This document shows positions 31,899 through 42,658 of a DNA stretch of 64,000 nucleotides, piece after piece. The notes below the pieces were generated by a model. It was not told the DNA's origin. It did no database searches and saw only the letters and a program-made list of their open reading frames with translations. The number at the start of each line of letters is the position of its first letter. Position 1 is the stretch's first letter. The translations under genes and the position numbers were made by a program. Origin of the DNA: Verpa conica (Eukaryota; Ascomycota; Pezizomycetes; Pezizales; Morchellaceae); assembly GCA_033030425.1 (NCBI GenBank), contig JAUFSD010000018.1:930001-994000 (forward strand), written 5' to 3'.

Positions 31899-32746
31899 CT
31901 AGGGGATGGCTGATACCAGGGAAATACGGAAATAAGATTCGAAGTACCTTACAGTAAGTATGAAGATAGCTGCATAGTATGGCCTCTGTTGAAAATGGCA
32001 ATTCGGCATCAGGTGCGCATGATGTTGTGGGGGTTAGGGTTCGGAGGTTTTTGCGGGGAACGGGCCTATACTCCTAAGGCATAATTTAATGTATATCTGC
32101 CGATACAAATCCACCAGACGACATAACCGCATGCAGGTGTAGATATAAGCATTCTCTATATTAATTCACGGCTTGGTAGTATTATTATTCCGTCTTGCAA
32201 AAGTGAAATCAACCTCAACTGATACAAGCATTCCTTAGCTATCTACTTTCAGTATATTGCTTTTCGTTTAAATGTCAGGCCTCTATATGTTTCATTGCTT
32301 CCGGAAGCCTGGCCCTGGAAATCCGGGAAGGAGTTAATTTAGTACCGGGGCGGAGGCAGCCGTACCCCGCATCAACTCCGTAGTCCCGAAGAATTTATTG
32401 AGCTCATCGCTGCACAAATCCCAAATCCCAGGGAGGTTTCTCAGCCTAAAGCCGCTGATCCATGCAGGAACAGTAGCCGTTCATTTCTCACAATGTCTGA
32501 TGTTTCTGGCCCACGCTTTCTTACACTCTTTCTTAAACTAGTCTATTCTTCTTGCTTGCTTGCGACCGGAAAGAAACTGAGATATCCGTGCTAGAGCCCT
32601 AAGAAGGTACAATTGAGCTGATTAAATAGATTATTCTACAAGGTTTTTATATTCAGCCGTCGAGATCACCCCTGTTTGTTCATATGATAAACTACATGGA
32701 TTAGGTTCTGTGCAACCCCTTCCAAACTTCCGGATATCCCAGTCAT

Positions 32747-32763
32747 TTCCGCTCAGAGCGGAA
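32747..32763. promoter_or_regulatory. Perfect 17-bp palindrome with CCG(N7)CGG, upstream of the GH5 cellulase
   Basis: TTCCGCTCAGAGCGGAA is a perfect palindrome around a central A, 161 bp before the start codon of the cellulase gene. Paired CGG triplets are the recognition pattern of Zn2Cys6 fungal regulators, here in the everted arrangement CCG-N7-CGG. That it is an operator is inference from position and symmetry. Confidence 0.4.
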
Positions 32764-32836
32764 TACTGCGATTCAGACCTCAAGTGGCATTGCCACGGAG
32801 ATCTTGCCATTGAGTATCTTACTATTGAATGAGTAC

Positions 32837-32847
32837 TATAATAAAAG
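32837..32847 (+). promoter_or_regulatory. TATA-like element of the GH5 cellulase gene
   Basis: TATAATAAAAG lies 77 bp upstream of the ATG at 32924, a reasonable spacing for a TATA box plus a short leader. Inducible, highly expressed fungal cellulase genes often have such boxes. Confidence 0.45.
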
Positions 32848-32923
32848 GCAAAGGCCCTTCCTGCCTTCGTTCCCTACACTCCAACCAAAGCTAATCTCGA
32901 ATTGATTCTGAGAAACGCTTACA

Positions 32924-35276
32924 ATGAAGCTACTTTCATTTGCCTTGATTGCAGCTCTGCCTGCTGCCCTTGCCCAGCAGACGGCGTATGGACAGTGTAA
33001 GTTATCAATTTATTCTCACAGTAACGAACCTCAAAGCTCAGACTGACATTTACAAACTTTAGGTGGTGGTCTTAATTGGGACGGAGCGACGACATGCGTA
33101 AGTGGCTTTGTTTGCACAGTTGGAAATCCCTGTAAGTTGAGATCAATCACTCTGGTGTGAGCTTCAATCGCTAATGATGTAACAGATTACTCGCAATGCT
33201 TGCCAGGAACTGCTTCAACAACCTCATCTACCACCTCGGCTACTGCCTCTAGGTCTAGCTCTACTACCTTGGTTACTACTACTACCGCTACTACTACTGG
33301 TAGTAGTAGTGTGGTGACAAGCAGTTCTACAGTATCCGCTTGCCCTACAGCGTTTACACCAATTACCGCTTCAGCATTCATTGCAAATATGAATCCTGGA
33401 ATAAATTTGGGCAATACTCTAGATGCTATCCCAGACGAAACAAGTTGGGGAAATGGCCTTACACAAGCCTCATACTTCGATGATGTGAAAGCAAAAGGAT
33501 TTAAAGGAGTTAGAATTCCAGGTTTGAGACCCTTCTTACAATTCATTAGTTTATGGTCTAATGCATGGACCAGTGACTTGGACCGCCCATTTTTCTACCG
33601 GGTCTCCATCATGGACCGTCACCCCAGCCTGGATGGACAGAGTCGAAACCGTTGTAGATTGGGCATTGGCTCGTGGTCTCTATGTCATTATCAATGTCCA
33701 TCATGACTCCTGGCAGTGGGCTGATTTCTCGGCTTCTGGAGCCAATGTCACGATGATTGAGGAGAAATTCACCAGCGTGTGGGCTCAGATTGGTGCGAGA
33801 TTCAAGTGCAAGTCTTCATTCCTCGCATTCGAGTCACTCAACGAACCAGTTGGAACTACTGCGGAGCATGGTGCAGAACTCAACAAGCTCAATGGTATAT
33901 TCTTGAAGACAATTAGAGATGCCGGTGGATATAACGCGCAACGTGTTGTCACCCTAGTCGGACTTGGAGAAGATAGCGTTAAGACCTCGCAATGGTTTGT
34001 GTTCCCCGCGGGCTATGAAAGTCAGCCATGGGCCCTCCAGTACCACTACTACTCACCATGTAAGCGCTCTGAAAAAAACCTTAATGAAAGAATTCCACAA
34101 CTTTTTTGGTTGCTTACTGGTGTTAGACATGTTCACCTTTGGGGCATGGGGCGCCACCACCTGGGGCTCTGATGCGGACAAGGCCGCATTGGAAGCAGAT
34201 ATTGCGGGCATGAGGGCTAACTTCACTAATGTGCCATTGATAATTGGAGAGTGGAATGCCTTTTCGTTTAACACAGAACCGGCTGCCAGATGGAAGTACT
34301 ATGACCATTTTATCAAAACAGCAAAGAAGTACAACACTGCCACAGTTCTCTGGGTTGGTGGATTGGGTATGGGCCTATATATATTGCCTCACTTTTTTTT
34401 TACTCATGCTAAGTCTATTATATAGATGATCTGGATCGTAATACCCATGTCTGGCGGAATCCCGTCGATGTCGATATCATAATAAAGGGAACTGCAGGGG
34501 CTACAAACTCACTCCCAGATAGCACTGTTGATATTTCAGCTACCACTCAGTTTTCCTCGGCGTTCATTTTCCACAAGGTCGGAGATGCTGTATCTGCACA
34601 AACCCTTCCGTTCATTTTTAACGGAAACACCGTCTCATCCATTGTATCAACAACTAAAACACTCGTCGTTGGCACTGATTATTCAGTATCAGGAGCGAAC
34701 ATCGTATTTACCACTACCTACCTGTCGACCTTATACTCGTCCACTGCTGCCGCTGGTGTTAAAGATACTTTGACTGTTAACTTCTCTGCCGGCGCTGCCT
34801 CGCAGATTTTGGTTGTGCAATGGGACGCTCCTACACTGACTACAACAACCTCGAAGGCAGCGTCCGGTACGGATCTTTATATTCCTATTACCTGGAAGGG
34901 CTGGAACCACGTGGCAGCTGTTAAGGCTGTGAAGGCGGATGGAACTTACCTCTTTGACGACTGGACAGTCTATTTGCCATCTCTGCAGCAAGCACGTATC
35001 GTAAGTTATCCTACTTAATCATGAGGTAGAAAAGGTCTAGTTGGTTAATTTTAAATCTTAGACATACGGCCAATACGGATGGGATGCAAGCAATGTGATC
35101 CTCTGGCAGGCTGTTTCAAACGCAGTTGTATCTGCAGGGCAGGCGACAACATTCACATTTGAGGTGAGTTTCTAGTGAACGTGTGCCGAGATATTCAAAT
35201 AGTTTGAAACTAATGTTGCAAATAGTTCTTCCCCCGAGTGGCAGGAAATTCTGCGACCTATACTTTAACCGTCTAG
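32924..35276 (+). CDS. Secreted multidomain cellulase: CBM1 - GH5 - X2 - CBM46-like (643 aa)
   Basis: There are eight exons: 32924-32996, 33063-33131, 33186-33521, 33574-34059, 34127-34366, 34426-35000, 35062-35163 and 35226-35276. All joins are in frame, giving 643 aa. A signal peptide (residues 1-17, ending ALA) precedes a fungal CBM1 cellulose-binding domain (YGQCGGLNWDGATTC...NPYYSQCL, about 22-54) and a Ser/Thr-rich linker. The GH5 (endo-beta-1,4-glucanase-type) catalytic domain spans about 105-410: GINLGNTLDA, VHHDSW, acid/base Glu in SLNEPVG (about E250), nucleophile Glu in IIGEWNAF (about E363). It is followed by an X2-type Ig-like module (about 415-520; LVVGTDYSVSGANIVF, DTLTVNFSAGA) and a CBM46-like module (IPITWKGWNHVAAVKAVKAD...). 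The GH5-X2-CBM46 order is known from bacterial GH5_4 cellulases; an added fungal CBM1 is notable. It should cut cellulose or mixed glucans outside the cell. Confidence 0.93.
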
Positions 35277-36192
35277 TTTGTTTCAAACTATACTTTCCTA
35301 AGGATCTGTAGTATTATGAGGTGTGATGGAAAAATTTGTACGTATAGGAGCTAGAAGAGAGAGGTATATAATTATTATCTCTTGATTTATCTTTTGTGGT
35401 ATCCCTACGTGAGAATCTGTAGCGATGCGGATAACGTGGTAAATCTCTATTTATTCAAAACTTTTAGAATCTTTGGTGAGTTCAGGCAGAAAATATGACA
35501 TAATACGTAGAATATACGTATTTGTAAGCTTAAGTATATATATGCCTGGATATATACATTGTATGAATCTTGGCAGATCATGCGGTATCACTCGGTTTTG
35601 ATCAATTATCAATTCCAGAGTTAGATCCTAGTTTGTATCTATCTAAAGAAGCCAATTAGTTGATTTGTTTTTTAATAATAAGTTAGGACTGAAAGGGGAG
35701 TAGATTGATCGTGTAACTAGGATATATATAGTAAATAATCCTAGTCAATCTTATGCTCGGCTAGCTTATTAGACAAGATATCTCACCAAAAGTGTAAAAA
35801 TTGCTAGGTAATTATAAGGTAGACAAAGACTAGTTACCTTCTCCTTTATAATCCTGAGACGCCTCTCCCGGTCCCCGATTTGGAACTTCCCTCTCGAGGT
35901 GCTGGATTGTGTGATGCAAGTATTACCGCTAATTATTTCTACGCTTATAAAATAATAGTGCATCCACCGAAACTAGTTAACAGTAAAGAATAACTTTTAT
36001 AGGACCCTTGCATAGGACCCTTACCTTGGAGATGCACCCGATGTATAGGGTCCGTCGGCAATAGCCAATGAAATATGAGCATCAAAGTAGGCTGAGGGGC
36101 CGGGTAACCCTCATCAAACCTGTATTGCGCCTCTCATAGACCTGTTTTACGGCCTCCCGTAGCCCTGTTGTGCTACTGCTAGGACGAGAGCC
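35277..36192. other. Intergenic spacer (0.9 kb)
   Basis: The 3' flank of the cellulase gene and the upstream region of the F-box gene. AT-rich with no supported gene; a minus-strand frame of 64 codons at 35769-35963 has no signature. Confidence 0.4.
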
Positions 36193-37248
36193 ATGTCGCA
36201 TCAAAGCGATATCATTCGAGAGCTTTCCTACCATCGTCTTGATTTTGATAAAGCTGTTATTCATATCCAGCCTCATGAACAAGTCCCCGCTCCCGGCTAC
36301 TCTCGCCTTGAGAAATGTCCAACCCAAAGCCTGGGAGTACTTGACCAGCTCCCGCTTGAGATTCTCCACGAAACATATCGCTACTTGGATATCCAAACAC
36401 TAATTAACCTTCGCTCGGCCAACTCTCTAGCCAAAGAGACTGTTGATTCCATGCCAGAATATCGCCATACAATGACAAATGCGGCTAGTACTCTTCAGGC
36501 AGTCCTCAAAGTTGGTGTTGCGTCACACTTCACCATGACCGAACTTTTCTCCGTTTTATGCACCCAAACTTGCACTATCTGCAAAAGCTTTGGAGCTTTC
36601 CTATTTATACCATCGTTTTCTCGCTGCTGTTTCGACTGCATCAAAGAATCGGCGGAACTCTGCCCAATAAAGCTTTCAGTTGCCAAGGCTTGCTTTGGCC
36701 TAAACGACAGTACCCTGAAAAGAGTAGTCCCTATTGTGCGTACACTACCTGGGGTCTATTCCTTACAGAAAAACTCTCGTTCAATCCGGTACAGCTTAGT
36801 GGCCAAGTCAAGGGCTAAAGCAGCCGGAATTGCACTCCACAATGGGGAACAGCCAATGCGGGATTATGTAGAGGCAAAGAGACTAGGTCCATACCGACAA
36901 CGCCGAAGACCTCCTTTTGCGAGACTAGAAGACCGCGTGCACAGGTCTATGGTCGTCACACCAATCCCGTTTTTCGATCGTTCTACGAGTAAAGTCCAAA
37001 CCGGGGTATCATGCAAAGGTTGTCATGTTGGAATTAAGCGCGGTTCACAGATGTTCATGTGGTACGAGGCTGCTTTCAAACGGCGGGATAAAGTATATTC
37101 TGAAGAGGGGTTCTTAAAGCATTTTACAGAATGCAAAGAATCCCAAGATCTTTGGAAATCAATCAAAGAAGGCACATCAAAAATAGAAGATACCGATTTT
37201 ACGCGCAGAAACCGCTGGATAGAACAGAGTCGAGGAGAGATTCTGTAA
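36193..37248 (+). CDS. F-box protein with Cys-rich region (351 aa)
   Basis: This is a single exon of 351 residues. An F-box lies at about 49-92 (LDQLPLEILHETYRYLDIQT, then LINLRSANS), the module that binds Skp1 and places a protein in an SCF ubiquitin ligase. It is followed by a helical stretch and a cysteine cluster at about 117-150 (CTQTCTICKSFGAFLF, then RCCFDC) typical of a large fungal F-box family in which a short zinc-binding element follows the box. A second group (VSCKGCHVGIKRG ... FLKHFTECKE, about 274-315) may bind another metal. The substrate cannot be inferred. These genes multiply and diverge quickly in ascomycetes. No intron is needed. Confidence 0.85.
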   Translation: MSHQSDIIRELSYHRLDFDKAVIHIQPHEQVPAPGYSRLEKCPTQSLGVLDQLPLEILHETYRYLDIQTLINLRSANSLAKETVDSMPEYRHTMTNAASTLQAVLKVGVASHFTMTELFSVLCTQTCTICKSFGAFLFIPSFSRCCFDCIKESAELCPIKLSVAKACFGLNDSTLKRVVPIVRTLPGVYSLQKNSRSIRYSLVAKSRAKAAGIALHNGEQPMRDYVEAKRLGPYRQRRRPPFARLEDRVHRSMVVTPIPFFDRSTSKVQTGVSCKGCHVGIKRGSQMFMWYEAAFKRRDKVYSEEGFLKHFTECKESQDLWKSIKEGTSKIEDTDFTRRNRWIEQSRGEIL

Positions 37249-37583
37249 TTTAATAGTATTTTTATAGGAGGTCTTTGCCCCCTAAGCTAGGTTTTCATTT
37301 TATGTTTTTCGGGGATCTAGGGTATTATTGTTATTTTATTTTCTCGTTTTTTTTGTGGGTTGTTTTTCATCTATATTACTTTATGCATCCCAGGTCATCT
37401 ATTCAGATCCAATTTTCCTATTTCATTTCATACACTTGTTATTACCTATGTACCACAGAACACTTCAGAAAAGAACTAGGGTATCCGTATCAGGTGACTT
37501 CCTATGACCTAGGAGTCAATGATTGAAATTACATGATCAATTTTATAAAGAGACTTTTACTCACTAAGACTATGTGTGCTATA

Positions 37584-37626
37584 GACTGAATCCTCGGTAT
37601 ATAGTTTCTATACCGAGGATTCAGTC
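37584..37626. repeat. Perfect 18-bp hairpin
   Basis: GACTGAATCCTCGGTATA (37584-37601) is followed by a 7-base loop and its exact complement (37609-37626). The stem is perfect, which is unexpected in worn AT-rich spacer. It follows the F-box gene by about 340 bp, too far for an obvious terminator. It may be a recent foldback element or a structured transcript. Confidence 0.8.
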
Positions 37627-37915
37627 AATATATCTCTTGTGAATAGTGGCTTCATGGCTCTTGGGTAAGGCGCTCTTAAAGATACTAGCTCAAACACACT
37701 ATGGTACTTCATACATGTAAATGTAGTAATTGTATTTCTTAGGTTTGCATAAAGGGGAAGCCACAGTATCTATCAAAGAGGTAAAAAATTACTACTTTTA
37801 AGATGTAGTGATATAGCTACATGTATATCAATAACTCTTATGGGGAGTGCCAATACTAAGTTATTACGTAAGCATAAGTTGAGTCGCTCTGCCAAAATAA
37901 GCCGCCCATCACCTT

Positions 37916-37963
37916 CTATAAGAATATACTAAAGTGCTAGAAGTTTTAGGAATATTCTTATAG
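37916..37963. repeat. Short CTATAAGAATAT inverted repeat (MITE remnant)
   Basis: CTATAAGAATAT (37916-37927) and ATATTCTTATAG (37952-37963) form 12-bp arms around a 24-bp spacer. The same arm sequence recurs in the MITEs at 20587-20760 and 55518-55708, so this is probably the core of a decayed member that has lost its CAGT termini. Confidence 0.6.
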
Positions 37964-38512
37964 AGTATTGATTTTAGTTAATTAAGCAACCATAGAGCCA
38001 TTATATATACTATCGACCTGGAGCTGTCTCGTGCTGTGGCACCAGACTAGTGGTTAGGGTTATTAGCTAGATAGGTCACCGTTGTGGACCCAGTCTTCAA
38101 CCAATGTATATGATCATCATTGTGCTTGTCGGTAAGTCATCTTGATTTGTCCGCGATCAGTCATCAGAACACTTCGAGCATTCACAGTGCCCAGTCCATA
38201 TCACGTGGCGCCAAGGATCCCGCCCCACTTTAAAATTTAGAGGCATAGCTACATGTAATCTCCTAAATTGTGTATGTATACCACTAGGTGAATTTCAACT
38301 ACATTCTTAGTTTGCTATTGATTCTTAGATAATGACTGTATTTATCTTATTCCATCATCACGTTACAAAAGACTCAGAAAAACCTTAGGAAAGCCCACTA
38401 AATACGTTAAGAAACAGTAGCACGCTAAAAGGAGCGAGAAAATCCAGATAAGTAGAAAACCCCAACAACATCAAACTCCCCAAGAGCCATGGGCCGAACT
38501 GCCCTCACTAGG

Positions 38513-39008
38513 TCATGGATGATGCCGAATATTATATACCGTAACGGTGGTAGTGGTAGTGGTAGTGGTGGTAGTAGTATTCCTGTACACCGCATCGGCT
38601 CCCCAAGGGTATTGTATGTTATACATAGGGTATGTAACAAGTCGGTTGTCCTCTCCACTCTTGTATCCATCCTAATACATTTGTGAATAAAAGTCAGTAA
38701 TAATAATAAATTGAGATAAAAGGCCCTTAGAAATTCACATTGTCTCTTAGATGAGGGATTACCGTTATCTTTCGCCTCTTCCAAAACTTCCAGCCCTTAA
38801 AGAGAGCTAAGATAGCAGCAATAGCGCTAACAGTCCCGATAAGCACCCCAAATATACCAAAGAAATCGGCGTTCTTAGTATTAGACCCCAAAGTACCTGG
38901 AGCTGTTGTATCTCGCTTGGTGAGTGTGTTTAGAGTTGGTAGCCATCGATACTGGTTTGTGACTTCGGAATTAGAAATAGGGCGTGGTTGCGAGGTTTCT
39001 CTATCCAT
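38513..39008 (-). CDS. Small single-TM protein, divergent family member (134 aa)
   Basis: There are two exons on the minus strand: 39008-38763 and 38671-38513. The 91-nt phase-0 intron (GTAATC..ATTAG) lies right after the basic cluster, as in the cluster at 52-63 kb. Exon 1 gives a polar N-terminus, LTKRDTTAPGTLGSN matching the (L)IKRDxP...LGSN pattern of the family, a transmembrane helix at about 49-70 and the basic stop WKFWKRRK. Exon 2 (52 aa) differs: it has an eleven-threonine run encoded by an ACT/ACC microsatellite, then VTVYNIRHHP and a stop, and lacks the VQI core. It is therefore an outlier or early branch. It lies alone, about 14 kb from the cluster, on the opposite strand. The second exon is inferred from splice sites and an open phase-0 frame only. 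Confidence 0.6.
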
Positions 39009-41845
39009 CTGCTTCTGTCAAACTGTGCTCCGACTTCTACCTCTAGGTCCTTCAATGGTAAATTCAAGATGATGCCGTTGCGCTAGACAGATGATGTCTA
39101 GGGTAAGTATAATACTATATAGTTTCAGGTGTAATGAAGAAGATTCGGTGTTAAATTTCTCGTTGCGGGGTAGAATAAAGGGGACATTAGTACTGAAGGC
39201 CTTATATATGTACTGCTAGCAGATCCAAGCAAGGCTGCTATTACTTGGGGCTAATTCCTTTTCGCTCTCCGTGTCCTTAAATCGACTATCATGACAATGA
39301 CCGTGATTTTAATTTGAACTGTTCCCGCAGTGTTAGCGTGGCTACGCTGACACCAACAAGTACAAAAGAGTATTTGTTGACGGCCACCTATGGCCAAGAC
39401 ATTGTCACTACGCAAGAGATCTCAAACCTACCCGAACATTTAGATTGGACTTAAGTAAATCTCCCACAACCCCCACCCCAAAATCTTGACACAAAGTCAC
39501 ACTAAGCTTATAGCCACTATAGCCCCTGGGGATTCTATAAATAAAATTATCTTTCTTATAGCTATTGTGGTTGTGGAGTAAAACTTGCTCAAAGATGCTT
39601 TTGCATATAAAATGTGGTTGCAACGCAAATGTTCGGGTACAGTCGTTCACCCGGTGACGACGAGTACCGTCTGGCAACGAACAAGGGGGTTTGGAGCCAA
39701 TAGGCGACAAAGTATCTCCTCAGCTTGGCTTTTTTCTTTGCTTACATTATACTAGATATGACCCCTGTTCGTCGCCAGGCGGTACTCGTCGTCACCGGGT
39801 GAACGACTGTAGTTTTGCTAACGTATAATACATAGTTACCGATTGGCTAGTCACCCGTCTCAAATTACGCATAACCACCAGCCGACCAACGTAAATGGCT
39901 GTCTAGATGTCCCATCCCTTTTAAGATATGGGCCTTCTACACAGTAAAAAGCAATCTTCTTTCTCGTATAGGGTACCGTTGTGATATACCTTCTAGAGTA
40001 TCCCCTTGATAAATATCAGCAAGGAAAAACTGTATTCAAGCATATGATTCGGTAGAACGCCGCCCCGCGTCCGGCCCCTCACACTCCTGCATTTCTCGCC
40101 CTAACCTTGTTACTATCGAAAAAATTCTTCCTAGGAGGGCTTAACACAGATCACTTACTAATACATTCGCTACTCTAATTCTAATTCTACTTATACTTAC
40201 CCTTCTTTTCCGTATAAAGTGTTGGAGTGCGGCCGACCCATATGAGGTCATAGGCATATAGAGCATATGAGGTCGGGCTTACCCTCCAGGCGAATTACCG
40301 AATTGCCCCCACCCATACTTTCAAATAAAGCAAGTAGATACGCGCGGTCGAATCCAGTACTTTCCTACCCTCGAATAGTTGCTTATATAATCTGACAACC
40401 TACTTCTCATAATTCCCGTCGGTTGAGTCCCTCGGTATTATCTTGGGGGGAATACGTAGGAAGAATTGGGATGCCCCTAATCCGCTATTCTATAAAGGCA
40501 CAAATCTCATTTCAAAACCTTTTATATCTAGGAGCCATAGGTCAATTTGATCTGATTAACGGAAGAAGTCGAGGGTGAAGTTTGATGTGATGCTGATGAC
40601 GTCAAGGAATTTACGACGGCTTAGATCACTCAATAGCCGGTAAAATCATATTATTTCTAGGTATTTAGTAAGGTATAAAAATTGGGAGGGTTCCCCTTAT
40701 AAAGCTCTAGGGTGAAATCTTTAAGTATTGTAGGGGATAAAAGTACTCAGTCTCCTATAATATAATAAAATCGCTGAAATATCAATGATAATATGATGAA
40801 AATCTATAATCTGAGTGAGTTCATTTGCACAGCTATTACTGGACAAGGATCTAACAGCTTAAGAGGTCAATACTCAGGCAACTAGATGATTGAAATTATC
40901 AATAGATATGAACAAAAAAAAAGTACGGCTCCAAGAGCCAGTGGCCAGCCTTTTCATACCTGGCTGACCGGTGGTATCGCCAAAACTTCCCCAGACAAGA
41001 GCGTGGTAGGCACTATTGCCTATAAATATCTGTGAAAGTAAATAGGGGGTCGAAGCACCAAAGGAAATGAAGGGCCAGGTAAAATTCTCGGAGGAAATAA
41101 AAGATACGTTGCGGGCTGGTGATCAACAATAAGGTCTCAGCCGCCTCTGGGGAGATTCAAGGGAGTATGGGGACGAAAGAAATTCAGAGGGATCACTTTC
41201 TAGAGGAGTTGGAAAAAGAACCTAGAAAGACTTCAGATGTCTACAACAGAGTTTCGATTGTGTAAAGCTTAGGATCTCATCGTCTCGTTTGGAGCAAACA
41301 TCGCTGCAGTGATAGTTACTGTTGAAGCAATAAATAGATAGATCACAGACAAGAAGGGTTTCTCCTTTTTCCGTATTTTAAGAAGCGTATCAGGAAGTCT
41401 GAAACTTGTCCCCATATTATGATACTCATAGACGAGGTTGAAAATTATCACTTACTAGAATCAAACTAGTCTATAGAGATGGAAGTGTATCCTCAATGGC
41501 CTTAGGTGGGTTATCAGCCTCTCTGATTAATTCCAACCCTGTTTAATGTAGCCTTATCTCCTCCAGCCTTGTTTACATTCCAGTAGTGTTGACATGTAAC
41601 CTGGAATGTAGTTCTGGCACTTAACAAAAACCAATTTCCCAGCCCAAAGCAACCGAAAAAAACCAAATCCCAACCATCCCAGATTCTTAATCTCATTCCA
41701 TTCTTCGATAGAGATGAGAGCCGGAAAAGATTATCGAAGTAGTAATTAAATATCGTGACATCTGCAACCATATGATCCCCCACAACAACACCTTCTCGCA
41801 ACCCACACTCTTTATAAAACTAACTACTAACCAGTAGAGCCAACA
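39009..41845. other. Gene-free AT-rich interval with one MITE (2.8 kb)
   Basis: Only short frames occur. A 60-codon minus-strand frame at 41269-41451 with one hydrophobic stretch and a 95-codon frame at 41514-41801 have no family signature and are not called. A CAGTCGTTCAC MITE lies at 39640-39809. Confidence 0.45.
39640..39809. mobile_element. MITE with CAGTCGTTCAC termini, TA target site
   Basis: The left end CAGTCGTTCACCCGGTGACG and the right end (its inverse, CGTCACCGGGTGAACGACTG) form terminal inverted repeats of about 50 bp with few mismatches. TA flanks both ends (39638-39639 and 39810-39811). At 170 bp it cannot encode a transposase. CAGT termini and TA duplication place it with Tc1/mariner-type elements. 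A second copy is nested at 58639-59055. Confidence 0.85.
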
Positions 41846-42658
41846 ATGAGCCGTGTATTCTTCATCGTAAAGCTATGTATCGGCTTCCTCCTTCCATCCG
41901 CAATCTACTCTATGGGTGTCCAGATATACCTCCTATCCACACACCAGCTCGACTTCATGATAAAACCCAATAGCGCACTACTGCTTACCACCGTAAAAAT
42001 CCCCTCTTTTGTTGTTTTTCTGCACAAACTAACATCTCCGCCTATAGTCAATTTTGACAATTATCTTCTTCCTTTGTTGGGTACTAGCCCGTAGCAATGG
42101 TCCCATCCGCCCGCCCTCGTCCGGTAAAAAAATAACATTCATGTTCTCCCTCGTTAGCACAATCCTCTGGCTCGCATCTCTGTGGACCGGGATGAGTGTA
42201 GCAGCCCACCAAATGTCTTGTCGCGAAGGGGCATCACCAGAGATAGAGAATGTGACACCAATTATGCCGTGGAGTGATGGATTACCGTGCAGGTTGCATC
42301 GTGTCGGCGTTGCCTTTTCGGCTATTGGACTGTAAGATCCTTCCTTCCTTATTGTGTTTTTAATTTACGCGCGTTTCGGTTTCTGATATTATTACTGCTA
42401 TGTAGTCTATCGTCTCTTATAATATTGGCCTCAATGATCGAGATCTCCGACCGGCCATTCGGGGGAGTGAGTATAGATGCGACGATATCATGGACTGCGG
42501 AGAAGTTCAGAGAGGCGTTGTTGGACTTAACGACGCAGGAGAAGAGTAGTAGCTTTACGAAGGAGTTGTTGGCGGATCGATCTCGTGCCCCTGCGCCTCC
42601 GCCGGCGGCTACTGTGCAGGATTTTATCGATCACGAAAGAGATGGAGAGATGGATTAG
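41846..42658 (+). CDS. Four-TM MARVEL-like membrane protein (227 aa)
   Basis: There are three exons: 41846-41992, 42048-42331 and 42406-42658 (introns 55 and 74 nt, GTAAAA..TATAG and GTAAGA..TGTAG), giving 227 aa. Four hydrophobic segments are visible: about 5-31 (FFIVKLCIGFLLPSAIYSMG), 50-63 (SILTIIFFLCWVLA), 79-101 (FMFSLVSTILWLASLWTG) and 133-155 (VGVAFSAIGL then LSSLIILASM). A short N-terminus, a Cys-containing loop (MSCREG ... LPCRLHR) before the last helix and a long acidic, Pro-rich tail follow the layout of fungal MARVEL-like tetraspan proteins, which sit in the plasma membrane or vesicles. I saw no strict family signature, so the assignment rests on topology and exon joins. Confidence 0.68.

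Larger units (their letters stand above)
29537..32923. other. Long AT-rich gene-free interval (3.4 kb)
   Basis: No gene with recognisable content is present. A cysteine-containing open stretch at 31433-31627 and a minus-strand frame at 31753-32001 overlapping a dispersed repeat were both considered and not called. The right end contains promoter-like elements of the GH5 gene (separate entries). Confidence 0.45.
37249..38512. other. Intergenic spacer with two inverted repeats
   Basis: An AT-rich spacer of 1.3 kb. It holds a perfect 18-bp hairpin (37584-37626) and a short CTATAAGAATAT inverted repeat (37916-37963), both listed separately. A minus-strand frame at 38425-38784 overlaps the last exon of the next gene in another frame and is not called. 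Confidence 0.45.

Noticed and set aside
38425..38784. 119-codon minus-strand frame
   Set aside because: It overlaps the second exon of the small TM gene in a different phase. The spliced frame that continues from the helix exon is better supported.
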